Positions 31,789 to 40,502 of a DNA stretch of 64,000 nt are shown in pieces. Both the position numbers and the translations under genes were made by a program. The DNA is from JACVRW01 sp963728495. GTDB taxonomy: Bacteria > Actinomycetota > Thermoleophilia > Solirubrobacterales > Thermoleophilaceae. The stretch's first letter is position 1, and the number at the start of each line of letters is the position of its first letter. A model generated the notes under the pieces. The model was not told where the DNA came from. It saw nothing but the letters and a program-made list of their open reading frames with translations, and ran no database searches. Where the stretch lies: assembly GCA_963728495.1 (NCBI GenBank), contig CAVSKI010000010.1, forward strand, positions 62,001-126,000. Direction: 5' to 3'.

Positions 31789-33588
31789 GTGTCCCAAACC
31801 GCCCGCGCCGCCACCACCAACGAGAAGCTCCTCGCCTGGGTAGAGGAGACGGCGGAGCTCACCCAGCCCGACTCCGTCTACTGGTGTGACGGCAGTGCCG
31901 AAGAGTACGACCGGCTCTGTCAGGAGCTCGTGCGCGCAGGCACCTTCGAGAAGCTCTCCGAGGCCAAACGGCCCAATTCCTACCTCGCACGGTCGGACCC
32001 CGGCGACGTTGCGCGCGTTGAAGACCGGACCTTCATCTGCTCCGAGGACGAGAGCGACACCGGGCCGACCAACAACTGGCGCGACCCGGCCGAGATGCGC
32101 GAGACGCTGACTGGCCTCTTCCGGGGCTCGATGCGCGGCCGCACGATGTACGTGGTCCCCTTCTCCATGGGCCCGCTGGGGTCGCCGATCGCCCACATCG
32201 GCGTGCAACTGACCGACTCGGCCTACGTGGCGGTGTCGATGCGCATCATGACCCGGATGGGCGCCCCTGCGCTGGAGGTGCTGGGCGGGGAGGGCAGCTT
32301 CGTGCCCTGCCTGCACTCCGTCGGGATGCCGCTGGAGGAGGGCGAGGAGGACGTGTCCTGGCCGTGTAACGCCGACAACAAGTACATCGTCCACTTCCCC
32401 GAGACGCGCGAGATCTGGTCATACGGTTCGGGCTACGGCGGCAACGCTCTGCTGGGCAAGAAGTGCTTCGCCCTGCGCATCGCCTCGGTGATGGCGCGCG
32501 ACGAGGGCTGGCTGGCCGAGCACATGCTGATTCTCAAGCTGACCTCCCCCGAGGGCAAGGTCAAGCACGTCGGCGGCGCCTTTCCCTCGGCCTGCGGCAA
32601 GACGAACCTTGCGATGCTCGTGCCGACGCTCAAGGGCTGGACCGTCGAGACGATCGGCGACGACATCGCCTGGATGAAGTTCAAGGATGACGGCCGGCTG
32701 TACGCGATCAACCCCGAGGCGGGCTTCTTCGGTGTGGCTCCGGGCACCAGCGATGACACGAATCCGAACGCCATGGCCACCGTCCGCGAGAACTCGATCT
32801 TCACCAACTGCGCATTGACCGACGACGGGGACGTGTGGTGGGAGGGCATGACGGCCGATCCGCCGGCGCACGCGATCGACTGGCACGGCCATGAGTGGAC
32901 CCCGGAATCCGGGGAGCTGTCGGCCCATGCGAACGCGCGCTTCACCTCGCCGGCCGCTCAGTGCCCCTCGATGGCTTCCAACTGGGAGGACCCGGAGGGC
33001 GTGCCGATGGACGCGTTCCTGTTCGGCGGCCGCCGGGCCACGGTCGTGCCCCTCGTGAGCGAGGCGCTGGACTGGCCCCACGGCGTGTTCCTGGGTTCGA
33101 TCATGGGCTCGGAGATGACGGCGGCCGCGGCGGGCGGCCTGGGCGAGCTGCGTTTCGACCCATTCGCGATGCTGCCCTTCTGCGGGTACGACATGGCCGA
33201 TTACTTCGCGCACTGGCTGAAGGTTGGCCGGACGGATGCAGCCAAGTTGCCCAAGATCTTCATGGTCAACTGGTTTCGCAAGGACAGTGAGGGCAACTTC
33301 ATCTGGCCCGGCTTTGGCGAGAACAGCCGTGTGCTGGCGTGGATCTTCCGGCGCTGCGACGACGAGGCCGACGCCGTCGAGACGCCGATCGGGCTCGTGC
33401 CGTCCGAGGACGCGATCGACACCGAGGGACTGGACCTCGCGCCCGGAGCTATGGGCAAGCTGCTGAAGGTCGACCCCGAGGAGTGGCAGGCCCAGCTCCC
33501 CCAGGTCCAGCAGCATTTCGCGCAGTTCGGCGACGACCTGCCGGACGGGCTGCGCGAGCAGCTCGAGAAGCTCGAGGGCAAGCTCTAG
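31789..33588 (+). CDS. pckG: Phosphoenolpyruvate carboxykinase (GTP)
   Basis: This 599-residue enzyme converts oxaloacetate and GTP to PEP, GDP and CO2 in gluconeogenesis. It shows the GTP-type hallmarks: the kinase P-loop FPSACGKTNLAML near 265-277, the metal site GDDIAWMKF, the substrate cysteine region just before it, and GVFLGSIMGSEMTAAA in the C-terminal half. Length equals that of GTP-dependent enzymes (about 600). The GTG start has GAGGAG about ten bases upstream. It stands alone, divergent from sortase. It connects C4 acids from the ethylmalonyl-CoA genes in this window to sugar synthesis for the polysaccharide locus. Confidence 0.95.
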   Translation: MSQTARAATTNEKLLAWVEETAELTQPDSVYWCDGSAEEYDRLCQELVRAGTFEKLSEAKRPNSYLARSDPGDVARVEDRTFICSEDESDTGPTNNWRDPAEMRETLTGLFRGSMRGRTMYVVPFSMGPLGSPIAHIGVQLTDSAYVAVSMRIMTRMGAPALEVLGGEGSFVPCLHSVGMPLEEGEEDVSWPCNADNKYIVHFPETREIWSYGSGYGGNALLGKKCFALRIASVMARDEGWLAEHMLILKLTSPEGKVKHVGGAFPSACGKTNLAMLVPTLKGWTVETIGDDIAWMKFKDDGRLYAINPEAGFFGVAPGTSDDTNPNAMATVRENSIFTNCALTDDGDVWWEGMTADPPAHAIDWHGHEWTPESGELSAHANARFTSPAAQCPSMASNWEDPEGVPMDAFLFGGRRATVVPLVSEALDWPHGVFLGSIMGSEMTAAAAGGLGELRFDPFAMLPFCGYDMADYFAHWLKVGRTDAAKLPKIFMVNWFRKDSEGNFIWPGFGENSRVLAWIFRRCDDEADAVETPIGLVPSEDAIDTEGLDLAPGAMGKLLKVDPEEWQAQLPQVQQHFAQFGDDLPDGLREQLEKLEGKL

Positions 33589-33590
33589 AG

Positions 33591-34364
33591 CTAGCGCTGC
33601 CGGCGCCCGAACAGCCGGCGGCGAACCTCGCGCCGGGGTGGGTCGGGCGGCGGCTGTCCGGCGATGATCGCCGCCGGAGCCTCCTCCACCAGCACCGCCG
33701 CGCCCGGGCCGACCAGCTTCTTCGCGGCCGCCAGCCCCTGAGACAGCGACTCGCGCTGGATATGGCCGCCGTGCGCGTCGGAGGCGAGCACGCTCACCAA
33801 TCCGCGCTCGACCAGATCCGCGGCCAGCCTCCCGGTGGCCGAGCGCCGCGGCGAGCGCAGCAGCGCCTCGGCGGTCACCTGCAGCAGGACGCCACGGCCG
33901 GTGAGGCCGGCGAGCCGCTCGGGGTGCTCCTGGAACGCCCGGTTGCGTTCCGGGTGGGCGAGCAGCGGGCGAAAGCCGCGCAGGCTCAGCGAGAAGAGCT
34001 GTTCCTCGAACAGATCAGAGACCGGGCCGTACGGCGTCTCGACCAGGAGCGCGCTGTCGCTGCCGCCCAGCGAGAGCACCCGCAGCTCGTCGTCGCTCAG
34101 CTCGAGGCCGTAGGCCAGATCGACCTCGGCCCCCGGCAGCACCTGGAGCGCGATCCCCTCGGCATCGATTGCGCCCTGTAGCTCGGCTCGGCGATCGCCC
34201 AGTTCGGCTCCCACCACGTCCGGATGGTCGGGACGCACGTGAGGCGTTGCCGCTGCGCTGCGCACCCCGTCAGCGGCCAGCGCGCCCGCCAGCGCGAGGC
34301 TCTCGTCCATGGTTCCGGGCCCGTCGTCGATGCCGGGCAGCAGGTGGCAGTGGAGGTCGATCAC
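33591..34364 (-). CDS. CpsB/CapC-type tyrosine-protein phosphatase (PHP domain)
   Basis: This 257-residue metal-dependent phosphatase has the PHP-domain motifs of the Wzb/CpsB family: VIDLHCHLLPGIDDGPGTM at the N-terminus, AAATPHVRPDHPD, LPGAEVDLAYGLEL, RPLLAHPERNRAF and a final LASDAHGG. These residues bind three metals. It is expected to dephosphorylate the BY-kinase at 12.8-14.4 kb and so regulate chain length. The GTG at 34362-34364 opens exactly on the conserved VIDLH; an ATG 21 bases upstream (34383-34385) shares CATG with the divergent aldehyde dehydrogenase start and remains possible. The C-terminus is basic (RRRLFGRRQR). It converges on pckG, two bases away. Confidence 0.87.
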   Translation of the reverse strand: MIDLHCHLLPGIDDGPGTMDESLALAGALAADGVRSAAATPHVRPDHPDVVGAELGDRRAELQGAIDAEGIALQVLPGAEVDLAYGLELSDDELRVLSLGGSDSALLVETPYGPVSDLFEEQLFSLSLRGFRPLLAHPERNRAFQEHPERLAGLTGRGVLLQVTAEALLRSPRRSATGRLAADLVERGLVSVLASDAHGGHIQRESLSQGLAAAKKLVGPGAAVLVEEAPAAIIAGQPPPDPPRREVRRRLFGRRQR

Positions 34365-34383
34365 GGGCAAGTACGCTAGCTCC

Positions 34384-35949
34384 ATGAGCATCACCGACAC
34401 GAAGACGGTCGCCTCCATCGTCGGCGGCGATACCCGCGCCGAGGGCGAGCGAGTGGAGTCGCGCAATCCGGCCCGCCTGGAGGATCTGGTCTGCGAGGCC
34501 TGGTTGGGCGACGCGGACGTGTTCACCGATGCGTGCCGGGCGGCGCGCTCGGTCCAGCGCGAATGGGCCGCCGTGCCTGCACCTGTGCGCGGAAAGGCGA
34601 TTCAGGCGATCGGCCGCCTCGTGGAGGACAACAAGGAGGCGCTTGCCCGGCTCCTCACGCGCGAGGTCGGCAAGCCCTATCCGGAGTCGCTCGGCGAGGT
34701 GCAGGAGATCATCGACACCTGCGACTTCTTCCTCGGCGAGGGGCGGCGGCTCTACGGCCAGACCGTGCCCAGCGAGATGCCCGACAAGCAGCTGTTCACC
34801 TTCCGCAACCCGGTGGGGGTGGCGGCGATCATCACCGCCGGCAACTTCCCCGTGGCCGTTCCGTCCTGGTACCTGGTCCCGGCCCTGCTGTGTGGCAACG
34901 CGGTCGTCTGGAAGCCGGCGGAGTACACGCCCGCGCTGGGCGACGCGCTGGCCCGGCTGTTCATCAACGGCGGGCTCCCGGAAGGTGTGCTCAACGTCGT
35001 GCATTGCGACGGGCCCAGCACGTTCGCGGGGCTGGAACGCGCGCTCGACGAGAAGCTCGTCGACAAGGTGGGCTTCACCGGCTCTTCGGCCGTGGGCGCG
35101 AGGATCGGCGAGCTGTGCGGGCGCCATGTGCAGTCGCCCTGCCTCGAGCTCGGCGGCAAGAACCCGCTCGTGGTGATGGCGGACGCCCAGCTCGACCTGG
35201 CCGCCGAGGGGGCGCTGTTCAGCGGCTTCGGGACCGCGGGCCAGCGCTGCACCTCGCTCGGCACGGTGATCGTGCAGGAGTCGGTACACGACGAGTTCAT
35301 GCGCCGTTTCAACGAGCTGGTCGAGGGTGCCGCCATCGGCGACCCCTTCGAAGACGTGCTCTACGGGCCGATGATCCACGAGCGCTTCAGCGAGCGCTTC
35401 GAGGACTGGCTGGGTCTGATCCGCGACCACCACACCGTTTCCGGCTCCACGGCCACCGGCAGGATCACCGCCGACAACCCGCGCGTGGGCTTCGTGGGCG
35501 ACCCCGACGCCGGCATCTTCTGCCACCCGACCATCGTCGACGGGGTAACCGCGGACGACGAGATCTACGCCACCGAGACGTTCGGCCCGATCGTGGGGGT
35601 GGCCAAGTTCTCGGACTTCGACGAGGCGATGGACCTGGCCAACGGCCACGGCTACGGCCTGTCGGCGGCGATCTACACCACGGATGCTCGCTCGGCCTTC
35701 CATTTCCGCGAGCGGGTCAGCGCCGGGATGGTCTCGGTCAACAACTCCACCAGCGGAGCCGAGGCCCACCTCCCGTTCGGAGGCAACGGCAAGTCGGGCA
35801 ACGGCTCGCGCCAGTCGGGCGTGTGGGTGCTCGACCAGTTCACGCGCTGGCAGTCGATGAACTGGGACTACGCCGGCAAGCTCCAGAAGGCGCAGATGGA
35901 CGTGGCCGAGCTCACCGGCGACCGCGGCTTTCGCCTGGGCTGGGACTAA
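34384..35949 (+). CDS. Aldehyde dehydrogenase (ALDH7-like)
   Basis: This 521-residue NAD(P)-dependent dehydrogenase has the family landmarks FTFRNPVGVAAIITAGNFPV, VVWKPAEYTP, GFTGSSAVG, the general base E254 (CLELGGKNPLVV) and the nucleophile C289 (TAGQRCTSLGT). The C-terminal TSGAEAHLPFGGNGKSGNGS resembles the ALDH7/aminoadipate-semialdehyde group. The substrate is not defined. The ATG at 34384-34386 overlaps the alternative start of the divergent phosphatase. Its TAA overlaps the convergent hydrolase gene by four bases. Lysine or polyamine breakdown is one possible use. Confidence 0.87.
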   Translation: MSITDTKTVASIVGGDTRAEGERVESRNPARLEDLVCEAWLGDADVFTDACRAARSVQREWAAVPAPVRGKAIQAIGRLVEDNKEALARLLTREVGKPYPESLGEVQEIIDTCDFFLGEGRRLYGQTVPSEMPDKQLFTFRNPVGVAAIITAGNFPVAVPSWYLVPALLCGNAVVWKPAEYTPALGDALARLFINGGLPEGVLNVVHCDGPSTFAGLERALDEKLVDKVGFTGSSAVGARIGELCGRHVQSPCLELGGKNPLVVMADAQLDLAAEGALFSGFGTAGQRCTSLGTVIVQESVHDEFMRRFNELVEGAAIGDPFEDVLYGPMIHERFSERFEDWLGLIRDHHTVSGSTATGRITADNPRVGFVGDPDAGIFCHPTIVDGVTADDEIYATETFGPIVGVAKFSDFDEAMDLANGHGYGLSAAIYTTDARSAFHFRERVSAGMVSVNNSTSGAEAHLPFGGNGKSGNGSRQSGVWVLDQFTRWQSMNWDYAGKLQKAQMDVAELTGDRGFRLGWD

Positions 35950-36914
35950 AGCTCTCGCAGCTTGGGCCGCCCGGTCTTCAACAGCTCACGCCACTGCTCG
36001 GGATCCACGTCGGCCGGATCGGTCGAGTCGATGAAGTCGAGCAGCACGTCGACGAAGCGCTGGGGCTCATCGAGGTGGGGGAAGTGGCCCGCTCCCTCGA
36101 AGAGCTCGAGGCGGCTGGAGGGCACCAGCTCGTGCGCCGCCAGAGCGTGCTCAACGGGGATGATGGAGTCGTTCTCGCCCCAGACGAGCATGAACGGGAT
36201 GTTCTCGGCGAGGTAGAGGCGGTCGCTGGCGTCGACGCGCTGGCCCAACGGATCCACGATCGTGCGCAGCGTGTGCACGAACGCCGCCCGGGCCTCCGGA
36301 TCCTCGAGCGAGGCATGGCCGCGCGCCAGCTCGGCGAGATCGGTGCCGGCGTGGATTCCCAGCCGCCCGAGCAGCCGCCCGACCGAGCGGCCGGCGTCCA
36401 GCACGCGGGCACTCGCCAGCACCGGCAGCACCACCTCCGACAACGGCAGCGTGGCCGCGCGCAGCAGCAGGCTCAGGTCCCGGCCCAGGCCGCCGCTGTC
36501 CACCAGCACCAAGCGCTCGCAGCGCTCCGGGAACTGGTAGGACAGCTGCATCGCGACCCCGCCACCCAGCGAGTGGCCCACGAAGGTCGCGCTCTCGTGG
36601 CCGAGCGTCACCAACAGGTCCCGCACGCCGCTGGCATAGGCGCCGAGCGAGTAGTCGCCGCGCGGCTTCGCCGACTCGCCGTGTCCGATCAAGTCCGGCG
36701 CTATTACGGTGAAGCGGGTGGCCAGGTAAGGCATTACCCGCTCCCACGTGGCCGACGTCGAGGTGATCCCGTGCACCAGCACGACGGCCGGGCCGCTGCC
36801 GGCACAGCGGTAGGCCACGCGGTGCCCGTGGAGCTCGATCTCCTTCAGCTCGAAATCCTCGGGCGGAAGCCGCCGAGCGCCGGCTGAGGCCGTTCGGGTG
36901 GCCGCGCGGTTCAT
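35946..36914 (-). CDS. Alpha/beta hydrolase
   Basis: This 322-residue soluble hydrolase has the alpha/beta fold order: the oxyanion strand VVLVHGITSTSATWERV, APDLIGHGESAKP, the nucleophile elbow GHSLGGGVAMQLSY, the acid in LVWGENDSIIPVEHA and the catalytic His in GAGHFPHLDEP. Esterase, lipase and C-C hydrolase activities all occur in this group, so the substrate is open. The N-terminal 25 residues are basic and alanine-rich with no clear signal peptide. It converges on the aldehyde dehydrogenase. The next minus-strand gene ends only nine bases away on its upstream side. Confidence 0.87.
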   Translation of the reverse strand: MNRAATRTASAGARRLPPEDFELKEIELHGHRVAYRCAGSGPAVVLVHGITSTSATWERVMPYLATRFTVIAPDLIGHGESAKPRGDYSLGAYASGVRDLLVTLGHESATFVGHSLGGGVAMQLSYQFPERCERLVLVDSGGLGRDLSLLLRAATLPLSEVVLPVLASARVLDAGRSVGRLLGRLGIHAGTDLAELARGHASLEDPEARAAFVHTLRTIVDPLGQRVDASDRLYLAENIPFMLVWGENDSIIPVEHALAAHELVPSSRLELFEGAGHFPHLDEPQRFVDVLLDFIDSTDPADVDPEQWRELLKTGRPKLREL

Positions 36915-36923
36915 GCCCTGAGC

Positions 36924-37658
36924 CTACGTTGCGTGAGGATCTTCCAGCGCCTTCTGGCGTATTTGCGACAGCGTCTTGCCCCTGATCCGCTGAACGTAGA
37001 AGGTCGTTGCCACCACGACCACCACGGTCGCCAGCGAGCCGGCGAACAGCTCCCACTCGCCCGCCTGGCCCACTCTGAACAGCCCGAGAACGACGGCGGG
37101 GAGGCTGGCGGCGAACAGCGCGTACGTCCTGACCCAGTGGCTGCTCGTCCAGCGGGTCTCAGGAGGGGTTTGCCGAAGCATGGTCTCCCAGGTCAGCGGC
37201 GGCGCGGTGCGGCTGCCCTCCTTGCCGCTTCGGAACGGGCCCCCTGCGCCGTGGGCATCAAGCCAAGTGTCCGGCGCTGCGGTGCCCAGGCACTCGGCGA
37301 CCCGTTCCTCGAGGCCGGCGACGTGCGCGCCCGCCGCTATCACCCGGCGCAGCTCGTCGAGACCGATTGCCACGACCAGGGCGGCGAGCAGCGGCGCGCC
37401 GACGATGAGGCCGGCGAGAACCGCGAGCTCGGATCCGGTGGCGGGTTCGGTGCCGGCCGCGTCGGCGGCGAAGCCGGCAATCACGCCCAGCGCCACCACT
37501 CCGATCTGAAACGTCCGCTGGATCTGCTCGATGCCGGCCGCCGACTCCCCGCGCAGCGTCTTGTACTCCTCCAGCGAAACCTCGAGCCAAGCTTCCACTC
37601 GAACATCACACCACCACGAGCGGACGGGGGCGAAGCGCGGGAGCCCCCCAGCGGTCAC
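36924..37658 (-). CDS. Hypothetical membrane protein
   Basis: This protein of up to 244 residues is not recognised. It has two hydrophobic hairpins: IGVVALGVIAGFAADAAG plus LAVLAGLIVGAPLLAALVVA in the first half, and YALFAASLPAVVLGLF plus LFAGSLATVVVVVATTFYV near the end, joined by a polar, Pro-rich stretch. The ends are charged and helical (KTLSQIRQKALED). The GTG at 37656-37658 overlaps the stop of the FUSC-like gene (GTGA), suggesting coupling, but the first 20 residues (rich in Arg and Trp) look poorly coding. A GTG at 37596-37598, starting VEAWLEVSLEEY, is an equally likely start. Confidence 0.65.
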   Translation of the reverse strand: MTAGGLPRFAPVRSWWCDVRVEAWLEVSLEEYKTLRGESAAGIEQIQRTFQIGVVALGVIAGFAADAAGTEPATGSELAVLAGLIVGAPLLAALVVAIGLDELRRVIAAGAHVAGLEERVAECLGTAAPDTWLDAHGAGGPFRSGKEGSRTAPPLTWETMLRQTPPETRWTSSHWVRTYALFAASLPAVVLGLFRVGQAGEWELFAGSLATVVVVVATTFYVQRIRGKTLSQIRQKALEDPHAT

Positions 37659-38824
37659 CTCGCATCAGGGTCGGGCGGCACGTCTTCGAGGTGGGCGCTA
37701 CGGACCAGCTCCTGCGCTTCGCCTCGATCCACTCCGGTGGCGCGCAACAGGTCCACCGCGGCCAGCCGGATCTGGCCGACGATGTGGAGAGCCGAGAGGT
37801 TCGACGTCTCGTCGAGGACGTTGTTGGCCAGACCCGCGGCGCGCGTCGCCGCCGCGCGGGCGGGCTCGGGGTCGTCGCCGAGCAGGTAGCCGTCGAGGGC
37901 GCGAGCGCAATCGCCCAGCGCGCGCACGGCCTCGACCGCCTCGTGAGGGAGGGCGTCCTCGAGGCTGATCGCCCGCGCCACGCCTCGGGCCAGGGCGCGC
38001 AGATTCTCGACCGCCAGGCCCAGCTCTCCGCCGGCAACCGCGTAACGGTCGAGCCCACTCAGCGCGTGCCGTCGGCGAGGGGAAAGGCGCGCGGCGTCTC
38101 CCGCGGCGTCGAGGGCTTCCACGAGACCATCGTGGGCCTCGTCGAGCCGCCCGACGGCAAGCAGAGCGTCGTCGGCCGCCTCGGGCTCCTTTGTGTCCAT
38201 GGCCCGGGCGATCACGTTCAGCGCCGTGACCAGCCGCCGCAGCACCGGTTGCACGTACTCGTGTACCAGCCGCACGGGGTTGACCGGCAGTATCAGCGAG
38301 CTGACCGCGAGCGCCACGCCGCTGCCGATCAAGGCGTCGAAGAAGCGGTCGAAGTCAAAGCCGCCCTCGGGTGGCTGCAACGTCGCCACGAGTACCGCGG
38401 ATGCGCCTGCCTGTGAGGCCAGGAGGGCGCCGCCGCCGACAAGGGTGGCCGCGGCCATGGCCAGCCCGGTGACCACCGCGATCTGCCAGGTGCCGCTTCC
38501 GATCGCGCTCACGAGAGCGTCGGCGATCGCGATACCTACCGCCACGCCGATCGCCAGCTCCACCGCTCGGCGACGGCGCTCGCCGACGGTCAGGCCCAGC
38601 GTCACCACGGCCGATATGGGAGCGAAGAACGGGTTGGTGTGGCCCACCAGCTCCGTGGCCACGAACCAGGCGATGGCCGCGGCCAGCGAGGTGTGCAGGA
38701 TCGGGCGGGCGCTCGCGATTATGCGCTCGCGCCGCGTGCGCAGGCCCGCGCGCGAGGCCTCGGCGGCCTGCTCCAGCATGTCGGGACGGCGAGCGTGCGG
38801 TGCACGCGAGCCTTGGCTCTCCAT
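37655..38824 (-). CDS. FUSC/aromatic acid exporter-like membrane protein
   Basis: This 389-residue protein has six helices in its N-terminal half (for example HTSLAAAIAWFVATELVG, FFAPISAVVTLGLTVGERRR, AVELAIGVAVGIAIADALVS and GVALAVSSLILPVNP). A long helical cytoplasmic half ends near VPPDPDAR. The GE-RRR loop between helices is typical of the FUSC/ArAE superfamily of exporters. The ATG at 38822-38824 is chosen; another at 38777-38779 (MLEQAAEASRAG) is possible and neither has a good RBS. It follows the ThDP enzyme gene with a slight overlap-free gap and couples to the next membrane protein. The substrate is unknown. Confidence 0.75.
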   Translation of the reverse strand: MESQGSRAPHARRPDMLEQAAEASRAGLRTRRERIIASARPILHTSLAAAIAWFVATELVGHTNPFFAPISAVVTLGLTVGERRRRAVELAIGVAVGIAIADALVSAIGSGTWQIAVVTGLAMAAATLVGGGALLASQAGASAVLVATLQPPEGGFDFDRFFDALIGSGVALAVSSLILPVNPVRLVHEYVQPVLRRLVTALNVIARAMDTKEPEAADDALLAVGRLDEAHDGLVEALDAAGDAARLSPRRRHALSGLDRYAVAGGELGLAVENLRALARGVARAISLEDALPHEAVEAVRALGDCARALDGYLLGDDPEPARAAATRAAGLANNVLDETSNLSALHIVGQIRLAAVDLLRATGVDRGEAQELVRSAHLEDVPPDPDAR

Positions 38825-38849
38825 TCGGTGAGCGGGGCGCCGCAGCACT

Positions 38850-40502
38850 TCAGCGCCGGTACCAGCGCGGCGACACGTTCGGCGGGGGGCCGAGTGCGGC
38901 CTTTGCCACAAGGACCGTTGGCTCCTCCACCCGCACGTGGTGGCCCAGCGTGCCCTCGAACTGCTCGCCCAAGCCCTCGACGATGTCGGCCCGCACGCCG
39001 AACGATCGCGCCAGGGCCACGAAGTCGGGAGTGTGCAGGTCGACGCCGTCGTGGGGATCGCCCTTCAGGTCCTGATCGAAGCGCAGCATGCCGTAGCCGC
39101 CGTCGTCCACGATCACGGCGGTGAAGGGGATGCTCTCCTGAGCGGCGGTGGCCAGCTCGCCGCAGGCGTAGAGAAAGCCGCCGTCGCCGGAGATGCTCAC
39201 CACCGGTCCGGCGCCGGCCAGCGCAGCCCCGAGCGCCTGGGGAAAGGCGCAGCCCAGCGTGCCCCAGCCAAGCGGATAGGAGAGCTTGCGCGGGAGCGGT
39301 GTGCGCGCGAAACCACCCAGCCAGTAGCCGGGAATGCACATGTCGCACAGCACCACGGCGTCGGCGGGCAGCACCCGTTCGACGGCTTCGAGAAAGGCAA
39401 GCGCCGCCGGATCGGTCTCGCCCAGGCCCGCTCGCACCGAGCGGTTCAGCTCACCCACGCGCGCCGCGAGCGACTCGAGCCCGCCGCGCTGCTCGATTCG
39501 CTCGGTCAGCTGCTCGACTCCCAGAGCGGCGTCCGCCTCGAGCGTTACGTCGGGCAGGTAGTTCTTGGCGGCGTCGGCGGGGTCGACGTTGACCGCAACG
39601 AGGCGCGCCGGCTGGGGCTGCTTCCAGCCCTGGGTCATCATGCCGTCGAAGTCGGTGCCGATGCCGACCACGACGTCGGCCTCGTCCCACAACGCGCCCG
39701 CCTGGACCACGTGCGGAGGCGCCTCGACCAGGCATGGATGCCCGGGCGCGAGCAGGCCCGACGCGGAGTAGGTGAGGATCACCGGCGCCACGAGCCTCTC
39801 GGCCAGCCGCGCCACCGCTTCGCCGGCTCCCGACTGCAGGGCCCCGCCGCCGGCCCAGATAAGCGGCCGGCGTGAGCTCTCCACCATCTGCGCGGCACGA
39901 GCGAGCGGCTCCTCGGCGGCGCGCGGGCGAGCCGGCGACTGCGCTCGGAGCTCCGGCGCCTCCTCCACCTCTTCGTCGAGGAGATCGGTGGGAATCTCCA
40001 CGTAGACGGGGCGAGAGGGTGCTGTCGCGGCGCTCACGAGGGCGCGATCGATCGCTTCTCCGATCTCGGCCGCGGAGCGCACGCGGATGGTCTCCTTGGT
40101 AACCGGCTCGAACATCGCCGCCTGGTCGGTTGCCTCGTGGAGCACTCCACGCCAGACGCCGGGGCGGCGCAGCCGGGTCGGGATGTCGGTGGCGATCACC
40201 ACAACGGGCTGGCGCGAGGCCCACGCCTCGCCGAGGGCCCCGAGCGTGTTGGCCGCGCCCGGTCCGGTGGTGGTGAGCGCTACACCGACCCTCCCGCTCG
40301 CGCGGGCGTAGCCGTCGGCTGCGTAGGCCGCGGTCTGCTCGTGGCGAACGCCAACCAGCCGCACGGCCGACTCGCCAAGGGCCCGCCACAGCGCGAGGTT
40401 GTGCACGCCGGGAAGGCCGAACACAACGCCGATGCCGGACTGCTCGAGGGCGTCGACCGCGAGCCGGGCGCCTGTCAGGATGCCGGTCTGCGATGAGCTC
40501 AC
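38850..40502 (-). CDS. Thiamine diphosphate-dependent enzyme (acetolactate synthase large subunit-like)
   Basis: This 550-residue protein has the three ThDP-enzyme domains. The N-terminal PYR domain begins VVFGLPGVHNLALWRAL and holds the catalytic Glu in GVRHEQTAAYAADGYARA. The central domain has RPLIWAGGGALQSGA. The C-terminal PP domain holds the diphosphate motif SISGDGGFLYACGELATA and DDGGYGMLRFDQ. It is like acetolactate synthase and benzoylformate decarboxylase in length; the reaction is not resolved. The GTG start at 40500-40502 lies inside the first codons of the divergent CoA transferase gene, a ten-base 5' overlap, so both genes share one control region. Confidence 0.87.
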   Translation of the reverse strand: MSSSQTGILTGARLAVDALEQSGIGVVFGLPGVHNLALWRALGESAVRLVGVRHEQTAAYAADGYARASGRVGVALTTTGPGAANTLGALGEAWASRQPVVVIATDIPTRLRRPGVWRGVLHEATDQAAMFEPVTKETIRVRSAAEIGEAIDRALVSAATAPSRPVYVEIPTDLLDEEVEEAPELRAQSPARPRAAEEPLARAAQMVESSRRPLIWAGGGALQSGAGEAVARLAERLVAPVILTYSASGLLAPGHPCLVEAPPHVVQAGALWDEADVVVGIGTDFDGMMTQGWKQPQPARLVAVNVDPADAAKNYLPDVTLEADAALGVEQLTERIEQRGGLESLAARVGELNRSVRAGLGETDPAALAFLEAVERVLPADAVVLCDMCIPGYWLGGFARTPLPRKLSYPLGWGTLGCAFPQALGAALAGAGPVVSISGDGGFLYACGELATAAQESIPFTAVIVDDGGYGMLRFDQDLKGDPHDGVDLHTPDFVALARSFGVRADIVEGLGEQFEGTLGHHVRVEEPTVLVAKAALGPPPNVSPRWYRR

